Assembly: GCA_025450095.1 (NCBI GenBank)
Contig: JANWID010000294.1
Span: 1-5,494, forward strand
Direction of reading: 5' to 3'
DNA: 5,494 bases
From: Bacteroidia bacterium
GTDB lineage: Bacteria; Bacteroidota; Bacteroidia; AKYH767-A; OLB10
Shown here: in pieces, positions 1-5,494 of the stretch
Position numbering within the stretch: the first letter of the stretch is position 1
Layout: each line of letters opens with the position of its first letter
Notes under the pieces: model-generated
What the model saw: only the letters and a program-made list of their open reading frames with translations
What the model was told of the DNA's origin: nothing
The model's database searches: none
Made by a program: the position numbers and the translations under genes

Positions 1-863
1 CGGTGCATTAATATGTTGTCGAGATTGCGTGTTATTTTTTTATCGAAAGAGGGATCGGAATTTTTAGAGTGCGATATATCGTGCAGTAAGGTGGTAATAA
101 CTTCATATCGGCGAAGTGTTTCAACAGCCTGCAACCTCCCGGGTTCAAAATTGTGGTCCTTCAGGATCTCGCGGATTTGCAGCTTACGTTCAGGACGATC
201 ACTGAAATAACCGATTCCATCGAGATTATTAGCTATCTGGAAAGCAGCGTAATTGCTGTTTAGCCGGACTGACTTCCGGATTTTGTCAACGACTTCGGGT
301 GCGAATTCGGCACTCTCAATAAAATCCCTTTCGGGGATGTTGATTCTTGTTACAATTGCTTTCCTCAATTCTTCCAATCCGGAACCATCGCGTGCGTTCA
401 TCGGAATTACAGGGATTCCCAGGCGCTCTGAAAGTGTTTTGAAATCAATTTCTACTCCGTTCCGGTTCACCAGGTCGATCATGTTAATCACCAGTATGGA
501 TGGAGTTTTCAGATCTACAACCTGCGTGCTTAAAAATAAGCTGCGCTTCAGATTCGTACCATCAGCAATGATGATGGTAACATCAGGATGCGATTCATTT
601 CCCGGATCACAAAGTACCTGGAAAGGAATCTGTTCTTCTATAGTCTTAGGGTAAAGAGAGTATGTTCCCGGGAGGTCAGTAATTTCAGCAATGACCCTGG
701 AACCATTGGAATTGATAGTACAGAAACCTGTTTTTTTTTCTACAGTTACTCCGGGAAAATTTGCAATTTTTTGTCTAAGCCCTGTTAACTGGTTAAAAAG
801 TGTTGATTTGCCAGAATTGGGATTACCAATGAGCGATACTTTAAGACGTTTCTGATGCACCAC
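1..863 (-). CDS. feoB: FeoB ferrous iron transporter, N-terminal part (cut by window edge)
   Basis: Inner-membrane Fe(II) importer; only the cytoplasmic N-terminal 287 codons are here, and the membrane core lies beyond base 1. All G-protein motifs are visible (numbering from the first GTG): G1 GNPNSGKST at 13-21, a G2 threonine in GVTVE (T40), G3 DLPG at 63-66, G4 NMID at 127-130, and a G5-like NARDGSG at 156-162. The family-typical stretches YPKTIEEQ and ADGTNLKRSL are also present. The part after about residue 170 fits the helical GDI-like linker. The frame is open from 899 to the window edge, but the first ATG would be residue 128, inside the G domain. I therefore place the start at the tandem GTG codons (861-863 or 858-860), 23 or 26 bases after the feoA stop. 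No clear Shine-Dalgarno is seen. It is very likely co-transcribed with feoA. Identity is secure; the exact start is inferred. Confidence 0.95.
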   Translation of the reverse strand, partial: MVHQKRLKVSLIGNPNSGKSTLFNQLTGLRQKIANFPGVTVEKKTGFCTINSNGSRVIAEITDLPGTYSLYPKTIEEQIPFQVLCDPGNESHPDVTIIIADGTNLKRSLFLSTQVVDLKTPSILVINMIDLVNRNGVEIDFKTLSERLGIPVIPMNARDGSGLEELRKAIVTRINIPERDFIESAEFAPEVVDKIRKSVRLNSNYAAFQIANNLDGIGYFSDRPERKLQIREILKDHNFEPGRLQAVETLRRYEVITTLLHDISHSKNSDPSFDKKITRNLDNILMH

Positions 864-886
864 ACGGACCGGTAAAAGTTCTAAGT

Positions 887-1126
887 TCAGAACACCATCC
901 TAACCAGGACATTTTCAGCTTCATCCCTACGGATGCTTAGGGTAGCATCTCCTACAAGAATGGCGATGGGATCTCCCAAAGGTGCAAAGCGGTCAACCGT
1001 AATCCGTTCACCGGGCACACAACCCATTTCCATTAGCTTTAGCTTCATTAGATCATCGGTATATGATTCAACCACAGCGCTTTCACCTTTTCTGATTTGA
1101 GAGAGCTTCCTGTTCATTTCAGCCAT
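887..1126 (-). CDS. feoA: FeoA, small SH3-like partner of FeoB
   Basis: A 79-residue cytoplasmic protein of the usual FeoA length, a single SH3-like beta-barrel domain thought to bind or modulate FeoB in ferrous iron uptake. The diagnostic core is LKLMEMGCVPGE (about residues 29-40), followed by ITVDRFAPLGDPIAI and the C-terminal ATLSIRRDEAENVLV, all matching the FeoA family pattern. The ATG at 1126 gives a full domain; a second ATG three codons on (M4) is an alternative start. feoB follows on the same strand after 23 bases, so the two form an feoAB operon. Many Bacteroidota carry a fused FeoAB (known for the group); here the genes are separate and in different frames. The palindrome at 1135-1157 begins 9 bases upstream of the start codon and probably controls the operon. 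Confidence 0.96.
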   Translation of the reverse strand: MAEMNRKLSQIRKGESAVVESYTDDLMKLKLMEMGCVPGERITVDRFAPLGDPIAILVGDATLSIRRDEAENVLVRMVF

Positions 1127-1134
1127 TTCTGAAC

Positions 1135-1157
1135 TTATTTAGAATGATTCAAAATAA
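1135..1157 (-). promoter_or_regulatory. 23-bp palindrome upstream of feoA, candidate iron-repressor operator
   Basis: Two 11-base arms flank a single central base at 1146: TTATTTAGAAT (1135-1145) and ATTCAAAATAA (1147-1157). They are inverted repeats with one mismatch out of eleven (the seventh base of the arm). The site ends 8 bases before the feoA ATG at 1126. Length, symmetry and AT-rich arms fit a dimeric metalloregulator site of the Fur or DtxR type, and feo operons are classic targets of such regulators. A weak -7-like element on the minus strand, TACATTAG (1162-1169, one mismatch to TAnnTTTG), lies directly upstream, so a bound repressor would cover the likely transcription start. The palindrome is seen directly; the regulator is inferred. 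Confidence 0.72.
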
Positions 1158-1206
1158 AGCGCTAATGTAGTTAAGTTTTGGAAAACGAAAATTGATTTTT
1201 ATCAGA

Positions 1207-1237
1207 AATAAAAAAAATACCTTCTTTTCAGGAAGGT
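1207..1237 (-). terminator. Rho-independent terminator of the small lipoprotein gene
   Basis: Read on the minus strand, a perfect 6-bp stem ACCTTC/GAAGGT (1232-1237 with 1219-1224) encloses a 7-base loop (1225-1231). It is followed at once by a T-rich tract (ATTTTTTTTATTTC). The upstream stem arm lies within the final codons of the lipoprotein gene and the stop codon falls in the loop. It would separate that transcript from the feoAB operon downstream on the same strand. Confidence 0.75.
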
Positions 1238-1422
1238 TGGACCATAGCGGATTTAGCAGGCGTTTTTCCGAAAGTAGGGCAATCACACTTTTTCTTGAAA
1301 ACAAAACAACCCTGGAAAAGTATGGCGGCAAAAAGCACCAGCAATGCTTTTATGGTATAAACACGCAACTTTAAAAGTTCCTGTTTCAAACCGAATGATT
1401 TATGATTTTCAGTCTTGCGCAT
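1228..1422 (-). CDS. Small predicted lipoprotein with CDCP motif, function unknown
   Basis: A 64-residue protein with a basic N-region, a hydrophobic stretch YTIKALLVLFAAILF (about 22-36) and a lipobox LFQGC ending at C39. Signal peptidase II cleavage there would leave a mature lipopeptide of only 26 residues. It starts CFVFKKK and contains C46 and C48 in the motif KKCDCPTFGK. I recall similar tiny envelope lipoproteins with a CDCP-like tail from other Bacteroidota, but I cannot name the family or a role. The ATG at 1422 gives a rather long N-region (about 20 residues before the hydrophobic core), so the true start could be further in, although no ATG is available there. Support for it being real: a TAnnTTTG element upstream, a terminator exactly at its end, and a coherent signal peptide. 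Overlapping frames on both strands look like shadows. It is divergent from mlaE. Confidence 0.78.
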   Translation of the reverse strand: MRKTENHKSFGLKQELLKLRVYTIKALLVLFAAILFQGCFVFKKKCDCPTFGKTPAKSAMVQPS

Positions 1423-1437
1423 GGAGGTATTGATTCA

Positions 1438-1445
1438 CAAAGATA
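1438..1445 (-). promoter_or_regulatory. Candidate Bacteroidota -7 promoter element for the lipoprotein gene
   Basis: On the minus strand the sequence TATCTTTG matches the Bacteroidota -7 consensus TAnnTTTG exactly. It ends 15 bases before the lipoprotein ATG (1422), implying a very short leader. No good TTG -33 element is seen at the usual distance: the nearest, TTTG in ATTTGGGCC, is 26 bases upstream, which is too far. The call therefore rests on the -7 match and its position. Confidence 0.45.
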
Positions 1446-1491
1446 ACGCTATTAATCACTACTTTTAGGCCCAAATGAACTGTTATATTAC

Positions 1492-2232
1492 ATGAATGTT
1501 TTGGTACAATTAGGCAGGTATTGGTTGTTTATGTCGATGCTTTTCAGCAAGCCGGAAAAGTTGTCGGTTTATCGAAGGCGTATCCTTGATGAAATGGAAG
1601 CGATCGGGATAAGTTCGCTTGGTATAGTTTCCCTGATATCAGTTTTCATGGGTGCAGTTATTACGATTCAGACTGTATACAATCTGGTTAACCCTTTAGT
1701 TCCATTATATGTTGTGGGACTGGTAGCACGGGATACCATGATTATTGAGTTTTCTCCTACAATTATTATGTTGGTGCTGGCAGGCAAAGTAGGATCCAGC
1801 ATCGCCTCTGAAATTGGAACCATGCGGGTATCTGAACAAATAGACGCGTTGGAAATTATGGGAATTAATTCATCAGGTTACCTGGTGTTGCCCAAAATGA
1901 TCGCCGCAATTTTCATTTCACCGTTCCTTGTTCTGATCAGCATGTTTGTAGGAATTGCCGGAGGCTGGGTGGCCGGAGAACTTTCGGGAGTTATCCTTTC
2001 AAACGATTATATCAAAGGCATCCAGTACGAATTTATTCCGTTCAATGTCACCTTTGCCATGATCAAAACAGTTGTATTCGCTTACCTGATCACCAGCATT
2101 TCAGCGTTCCAGGGTTTTTATACCGAAGGTGGTTCACTGGAAGTTGGCCAGGCAAGCACAAAAGCCGTTGTATACAGTAGTGTACTTATCCTGATTTTCG
2201 ATTACGTAATTACTCAGCTTATCCTTATATGA
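1492..2232 (+). CDS. mlaE: MlaE-type permease of an MCE phospholipid ABC transporter
   Basis: A 246-residue integral inner-membrane protein of typical MlaE/YrbE length. The N-terminal amphipathic segment (about 1-30, with PEKLSVYRRR) leads to hydrophobic segments near 43-63, 84-105, 136-163, 190-208 and 226-246. The family hallmark lies in the middle: EFSPT (86-90) followed by AGKVGSSIASEIGTMRVSEQ and IDALEIMGI (97-125), the coupling region that contacts the ATPase. In known systems the MlaE dimer forms the membrane channel that passes phospholipids to or from an MCE (MlaD) ring. The gene ends in an ATGA overlap with mlaF, so the two are translationally coupled. No mlaD follows. The 69 bases between the start and the divergent lipoprotein gene must hold its promoter; only the imperfect TACTTTTA (1460-1467) resembles a -7 element. 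No Shine-Dalgarno is evident. Confidence 0.95.
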   Translation: MNVLVQLGRYWLFMSMLFSKPEKLSVYRRRILDEMEAIGISSLGIVSLISVFMGAVITIQTVYNLVNPLVPLYVVGLVARDTMIIEFSPTIIMLVLAGKVGSSIASEIGTMRVSEQIDALEIMGINSSGYLVLPKMIAAIFISPFLVLISMFVGIAGGWVAGELSGVILSNDYIKGIQYEFIPFNVTFAMIKTVVFAYLITSISAFQGFYTEGGSLEVGQASTKAVVYSSVLILIFDYVITQLILI

Positions 2233-2975
2233 TTGAAGTAAAAAATGTAAGCAAGGGTTTTAACGGCAAAACCATTCTTGAAAATGTATCCCACCGCTTT
2301 GAAAAAGGTAAGATAAACCTGATAATTGGCAGTTCCGGTTCAGGTAAAACCGTTTTGGTAAAATGCATGGTCGGATTATTTGAAGTGGATGAAGGACGCA
2401 TCGAATACGACGGCCGTAATTTTTCAGAAATGGATTTCCGTGAACGTAAACCCATACGGCAGGAAATCGGGATGTTATTCCAGGGAAGCGCTTTATTCGA
2501 TTCCATGACCGTGGAGAAAAATGTGATGTTTCCATTGACCATGCTTTCCAATATGAACTATGCGGAGCGGCTCGATCGTGTGCAATTTTGCCTGAAGCGG
2601 GTAAATCTTCCGAATGTTGGCAAGCTTTACCCTTCGGAAATAAGTGGTGGAATGAAAAAACGTGTAGCCATTGCACGTGCCATCGCAATGAATCCTGAAT
2701 ATCTTTATTGTGATGAACCGAATTCAGGTCTTGATCCCAAAACTTCAATAGTGATCGACGATCTGATCATGGAGATTACAGAGGAATTCCAAACCTGCAC
2801 GGTAATCAATACCCATGATATGAATTCGGTGCTTACCATGGGAGAAAATATCCTGTTCATTCACAAAGGAAAAAAGTGGTGGTCGGGTAATTCGGATCAG
2901 ATTTTTCATTCAGGCAATACGGAACTTGATGAATTTATATTCGCAAGCAAAATCATGCAACACCTTCGAAAGTGA
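2229..2975 (+). CDS. mlaF: MlaF-type ATPase of an MCE phospholipid ABC transporter
   Basis: A 248-residue cytoplasmic ABC ATPase that would drive the MlaE permease. All motifs are intact: Walker A GSSGSGKT (34-41), Q-loop glutamine Q85 in MLFQGSALFD, signature SGGMK (139-143), Walker B LYCDE (159-163) with catalytic E163, D-loop SGLDP (166-170) and switch histidine H196 in NTHD. MLFQGSALFDSMTV and the variant signature SGGMKKRVAIARA are characteristic of MlaF rather than of other ABC importers. Length is normal for the family. The start codon overlaps the mlaE stop by four bases. The stop codon lies in a small imperfect hairpin without a T-tract. The 134-base gap to the next gene holds no other coding sequence that I can support. 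Family assignment is firm; the transported lipid and its direction are inferred. Confidence 0.95.
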   Translation: MIEVKNVSKGFNGKTILENVSHRFEKGKINLIIGSSGSGKTVLVKCMVGLFEVDEGRIEYDGRNFSEMDFRERKPIRQEIGMLFQGSALFDSMTVEKNVMFPLTMLSNMNYAERLDRVQFCLKRVNLPNVGKLYPSEISGGMKKRVAIARAIAMNPEYLYCDEPNSGLDPKTSIVIDDLIMEITEEFQTCTVINTHDMNSVLTMGENILFIHKGKKWWSGNSDQIFHSGNTELDEFIFASKIMQHLRK

Positions 2976-3109
2976 AGTGTTCACCGCCAGCGATTCAGCC
3001 TGCGTAAACTGTCATTGAAAAATGCTATCTTGCACCAAAACTGCTGCTGGTAATGTTAAATTTATTGCTCCGGCTTTTGTGATGCAGTTCAATATATTCC
3101 TGCAGGACT

Positions 3110-4402
3110 ATGAAATTTGAGGAAGAACTAAAACAAGGACTTGCTTCTTCAACTCTTTTCAGAAGGGTATCAAAGGACATGCTTACCGAGCTGATTCATA
3201 AAATGAAAGTCACTTTTTATGAAACCGGGCAAACCATCATTAACAAAGATGATGAAGGCGATAACATGTACTTTATCATGTCGGGGGAAGTTAAAATACA
3301 CGACCAGGAACAATTGCTGGCAAAGCTTGGTAAAGGAGAATTTTTTGGTGAAATGTCAATACTTGACAGGGAGCCGCGCTCCATGTCAGTGACCACACTT
3401 GAACCAACATATGCCGCAAGCATTCAACGCATCGATTTTTTTTCAGTATTGAACAGATACCCGGGAATGACTGTAGAGCTGATTGGTTTTATTAGCCGCA
3501 GGCTCCGGAGGCTGAATAAATTCATGGTGGAACAATTGAGAAACCGGGAAAAAGAACTTGAAAAACAAGTAGCAGAAAGAACAGCAGCTTTAGCCCGAAA
3601 AAATGCGGAGCTGGAAGATGCAATTATCCGGATCCGGCAATCGCAGCAACAGTTGATCATGCAGGAAAAGCTGGCATCTCTGGGAAGCCTGACTGCCGGT
3701 GTTGCACATGAATTACATAACCCGCTGAATTTTGTAAATAATTTTACCGAGCTCTCGCTTGAAATGATGCATGAGGCCGTTCATTCGGGCGACATCAATG
3801 AAATGAAAACATTTAGTGCCACACTGAAACGGAATCTTGATAAAATTCTTTTTCATGGTCAGCGTGCTGAAGGTATCATCAAATCGATGATCATGCACAG
3901 CAATACGGGCACAGGTAAATTTATTGAAACAAATATAAATTCGCTTTGCGAACAGTCGGCGAATATGGTTCGTTACAGCTCCAGCAACCTCGCTGCGGGT
4001 TGCCCGGTTCGCCTGGATTGCAGCTATGATAGCAAGCTTCCGCTGATTAAAATTATTCCCCGCGATATTTCAAGAGTTCTCATTAACATCCTGAACAATG
4101 CCTATTACGAAGTGAATCGTAAATGGAGAAATGTTTCTGCGGAATACGAACCCAAAGTTTCTATTTCTACACATAGAGCCGGTGACTTTTGTTTAATCAC
4201 GATACAGGATAACGGTGCCGGTATAAGTCCAGAAAATAAACATCGCATTTTTGAGCCATTCTTTACAACCAAACCCACCGGCGAAGGGGTCGGACTGGGA
4301 CTTTCCATCAGCAATGATATCATCGCGGCTCACGGAGGAAAAATAAGCATTGAAACCTCTCCCGGCGAGTACAGCAAGTTTATCATTCAGCTTCCCGTTT
4401 AA
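3110..4402 (+). CDS. Soluble sensor histidine kinase with N-terminal cyclic-nucleotide-binding domain
   Basis: A 430-residue protein with no membrane segment or signal peptide, so probably cytoplasmic. Residues about 10-130 form a CRP-like cNMP-binding domain; the phosphate-binding cassette reads GEFFGEMSILDREPRSMSV, with G80-E81 and R90-S91 where cyclic-nucleotide binders have their ligand-contacting Glu, Arg and Ser. Residues about 135-190 form a charged coiled coil (ERTAALARKNAELEDA). The kinase core follows: H-box GVAHELHNPLNF with phospho-acceptor H200, N-box ILNNAYYEV (N329/N330), G1 DNGAGI (367-372), F-box FEPFFTTK (381-388) and G2 GEGVGLGLS (391-399). All catalytic residues are present, so it should be active. 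Known family logic suggests ligand binding drives autophosphorylation through the coiled coil. No response regulator or cyclase is adjacent. A 134-base gap separates it from mlaF. Ligand and partner are unknown. Confidence 0.93.
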   Translation: MKFEEELKQGLASSTLFRRVSKDMLTELIHKMKVTFYETGQTIINKDDEGDNMYFIMSGEVKIHDQEQLLAKLGKGEFFGEMSILDREPRSMSVTTLEPTYAASIQRIDFFSVLNRYPGMTVELIGFISRRLRRLNKFMVEQLRNREKELEKQVAERTAALARKNAELEDAIIRIRQSQQQLIMQEKLASLGSLTAGVAHELHNPLNFVNNFTELSLEMMHEAVHSGDINEMKTFSATLKRNLDKILFHGQRAEGIIKSMIMHSNTGTGKFIETNINSLCEQSANMVRYSSSNLAAGCPVRLDCSYDSKLPLIKIIPRDISRVLINILNNAYYEVNRKWRNVSAEYEPKVSISTHRAGDFCLITIQDNGAGISPENKHRIFEPFFTTKPTGEGVGLGLSISNDIIAAHGGKISIETSPGEYSKFIIQLPV

Positions 4403-4418
4403 TATATTCCCGTTTAAT
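4392..4418 (+). repeat. Short tandem duplication over the histidine kinase stop codon
   Basis: The 12-mer TTCCCGTTTAAT occurs exactly at 4392-4403 and again at 4407-4418, a 15-base period. The first copy encodes the final Pro-Val and TAA of the kinase. The second copy, in the same frame, repeats Pro-Val-TAA five codons on, so it is a back-up stop. It looks like a simple replication-slippage duplication of the gene end. Confidence 0.8.
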
Positions 4419-4487
4419 GTCAGGGTTCGGCTTCGATTATCCCGGCTATGCACAGGTAAATTTCCCATAATGTTCGTGGATTGTTCA

Positions 4488-4520
4488 TTGATGCAATTCG
4501 TTACATTCGATACTTTTTTG
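4488..4520 (+). promoter_or_regulatory. Candidate Bacteroidota-type promoter for the SLC13 transporter
   Basis: A TTG (4488-4490) lies 20 bases before TACTTTTTTG (4511-4520), close to the Bacteroidota arrangement of a TTG -33 element and a TAnnTTTG -7 element, with the T-run slightly lengthened. It ends 36 bases before the proposed TTG start codon. It lies within the 154-base gap between the kinase gene and the transporter gene, in which I see no strong terminator or other gene. Confidence 0.5.
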
Positions 4521-4556
4521 TTTCTTCGCAGGTATTAATCTGCAATAACATCTCTT

Positions 4557-5494
4557 TTGGAAATTACGCTTGTTTTAGGCTTACTGGTTATCGCAATCAT
4601 ATTGTTTGCAACTGAAAAATTTTCAGTTGACCTGATCACAGTTGGATTACTGATTGTACTGACTACTGTTGGTATCCTCACCCCTACAGAAGCGTTTCGT
4701 GGTTTCGGAAGTGATTTTATCATCATGCTGGCTTCAATTTTTGTTGTAGGTGGCTCCATGCAAAAAGCAGGTGTGCTTGAAATAATCGGCGACAGGTTTA
4801 TTAAAATTCCCAGGAAAAGACTGCGGTGGCTTCCGACTTATATCATGTCGACTGTTAGTGTTACCTCAGCGTTCATGAACAACACTACAGTAACTGCAAT
4901 GTATGTTGCGCCAGTTGTCAGTATATGCAGGAAGTTGCGGATCAGTCCTTCAAAAATGCTGATCCCGGTTGCATTTGCTTCCATCTTAGGAGGTACCTGT
5001 ACTGTTATCGGAACCTCAACAAACATCGCGGTGAATGCATACCTGGGAAAACACGGATATCCAACGTTCGGTATGTTTGATTTCACCTTAATCGGGTTGA
5101 TGATGACTTTTGTAGGCATATTATTTATCGCAACCATTGGAGTACGGATGTTACCTGGCAGGCAGGATGTGAATATGGTGAAGGAACTTGCAAGCAAACA
5201 TTATTTTACTGAAGTGCTGGTGCGAAAGGAATCACCGATGGTTAATCAGAAAGTCAGGGATACAGTTCTCAGCCAGATGGGATTCAAGATCCTTAATATT
5301 ATCCGAGACAAGCAGAACACCATTGCAAACGGATATTCGGTAATTGAATCGAATGATATTCTGCTGGTGGAAGGAAGTATGGAAGATCTGCTTCGCATCA
5401 AGAGCTCTAACGGTCTTGAAATATATGCTGAATCCATGATCTCAAAAGATATGGTGACGGATGATATCAAAATTGTTGAAATTTTTGTAACACC
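4557..5494 (+). CDS. SLC13/DASS-family anion transporter with RCK_C loop domains, 5' part (cut by window edge)
   Basis: The first 312 codons of an inner-membrane permease, continuing past the window. N-terminal hydrophobic segments (about 2-18, 22-40, 52-66) are followed by the family motif SAFMNNTTVTAMYVAPV (104-120), with the paired Asn of the first re-entrant hairpin. Next comes GGTCTVIGTSTNIAVN (145-160), the substrate/sodium-binding motif of the divalent anion:sodium symporters, and a further membrane helix near 177-196. Residues about 215-285 (FTEVLVRKES to MEDLLRIKS) have the shape of an RCK_C/TrkA-C domain, as in SLC13 permeases whose two halves are joined by such domains; a second copy may begin near 303. 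The frame opens after a TAA at 4536-4538. No ATG occurs before residue 57, which would remove two membrane segments, so TTG at 4557 is the best start. Substrate is not determinable: sulfate, phosphate or dicarboxylates are all possible. Confidence 0.9.
   Translation, partial: MEITLVLGLLVIAIILFATEKFSVDLITVGLLIVLTTVGILTPTEAFRGFGSDFIIMLASIFVVGGSMQKAGVLEIIGDRFIKIPRKRLRWLPTYIMSTVSVTSAFMNNTTVTAMYVAPVVSICRKLRISPSKMLIPVAFASILGGTCTVIGTSTNIAVNAYLGKHGYPTFGMFDFTLIGLMMTFVGILFIATIGVRMLPGRQDVNMVKELASKHYFTEVLVRKESPMVNQKVRDTVLSQMGFKILNIIRDKQNTIANGYSVIESNDILLVEGSMEDLLRIKSSNGLEIYAESMISKDMVTDDIKIVEIFVT

Noticed and set aside
13..788. Three open frames on the plus strand (13-210, 253-654, 588-788).
   Set aside because: They lie antisense to feoB, whose minus-strand frame has every G-protein motif; their translations show no recognisable domain.
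1149..1374. Overlapping frames on the minus (1149-1331) and plus (1192-1374) strands around the lipoprotein gene.
   Set aside because: They run through the terminator and the lipoprotein gene in other frames, have no signal or domain, and the lipoprotein frame has a coherent lipobox and flanking signals.
1460..1467. TACTTTTA on the plus strand as an mlaE promoter -7 element.
   Set aside because: One mismatch to TAnnTTTG, and no TTG at the expected distance (nearest at 1430-1432, 27 bases away); too weak to list as a feature although an mlaE promoter must lie nearby.
2959..2981. Imperfect hairpin (AACAC-TTC / GAA-GTGTT with one bulged C) over the mlaF stop codon as a terminator.
   Set aside because: No T-tract follows and the stem is weak, so it is not a supportable rho-independent terminator.
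2976..3109. Gap between mlaF and the histidine kinase as a site for a small RNA or promoter.
   Set aside because: TATCTTGC near 3030 and TATATTCC near 3093 only loosely resemble -7 elements and lack a well-spaced TTG; no stable structure or small gene could be supported.
4193..4538. Frames 4193-4468 (minus) and 4350-4538 (plus) at the end of the kinase gene.
   Set aside because: They overlap the kinase ATPase domain or the repeat and gap after it, and their products have no domain-like features.
4535..5470. Minus-strand frames 4535-4759, 4838-5197 and 5246-5470.
   Set aside because: They are antisense shadows of the SLC13 transporter, whose plus-strand frame is continuous and carries clear family motifs.
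1..5494. Mobile element, CRISPR array, tRNA or toxin-antitoxin pair.
   Set aside because: No transposase-like protein, terminal inverted repeats, regularly spaced repeats, cloverleaf or paired small genes were seen on either strand.

Overview
The window looks like chromosomal DNA from a member of the Bacteroidota, probably an environmental or Bacteroidales-like lineage. This rests on the style of the proteins: an MlaE/MlaF pair close to the Bacteroidota type, and a histidine kinase whose H-box continues into NPLNFVNNF. It also rests on -7 promoter elements resembling TAnnTTTG, an absence of clear Shine-Dalgarno sequences, and a small lipoprotein of a kind I associate with this phylum. Genus and species cannot be judged from this sequence.

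Left part, minus strand (1-1445). From right to left on the minus strand come a 64-residue lipoprotein gene (1228-1422), then feoA (887-1126), then the 5' part of feoB (1-863, running off the window). The lipoprotein gene has its own candidate promoter. It ends inside a rho-independent terminator hairpin with a T-rich tail (about 1207-1237). feoA therefore probably starts its own transcript, and just upstream of its ATG lies an almost perfect 23-bp palindrome (1135-1157), a strong candidate iron-repressor operator. feoB has no usable ATG and appears to start at a GTG pair. FeoA and FeoB together would form a ferrous-iron import system in the inner membrane.

Middle part, plus strand (1492-2975). 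mlaE and mlaF overlap by four bases (ATGA) and encode the permease and ATPase of an MCE-type lipid transporter thought to move phospholipids between the membranes. No MCE-domain (mlaD), mlaC or mlaB gene follows, so the substrate-binding parts must be encoded elsewhere.

Right part, plus strand (3110-5494). A soluble sensor histidine kinase with an N-terminal cyclic-nucleotide-binding domain (3110-4402) has no response regulator beside it in the window. Its stop codon sits in a short 15-bp-period tandem duplication. Next, behind a good Bacteroidota-type promoter (4488-4520), is the first 312 codons of an SLC13/DASS anion transporter with RCK_C-type domains in its central loop, starting at TTG (4557) and running off the window.

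The genes are mostly housekeeping transport and signalling genes. I see no mobile element, CRISPR array, tRNA or rRNA, and no convincing novel multi-gene system. The items most worth a second look are the feoA palindrome, the non-ATG starts of two genes, the tiny cysteine-containing lipoprotein and the cNMP-linked kinase.
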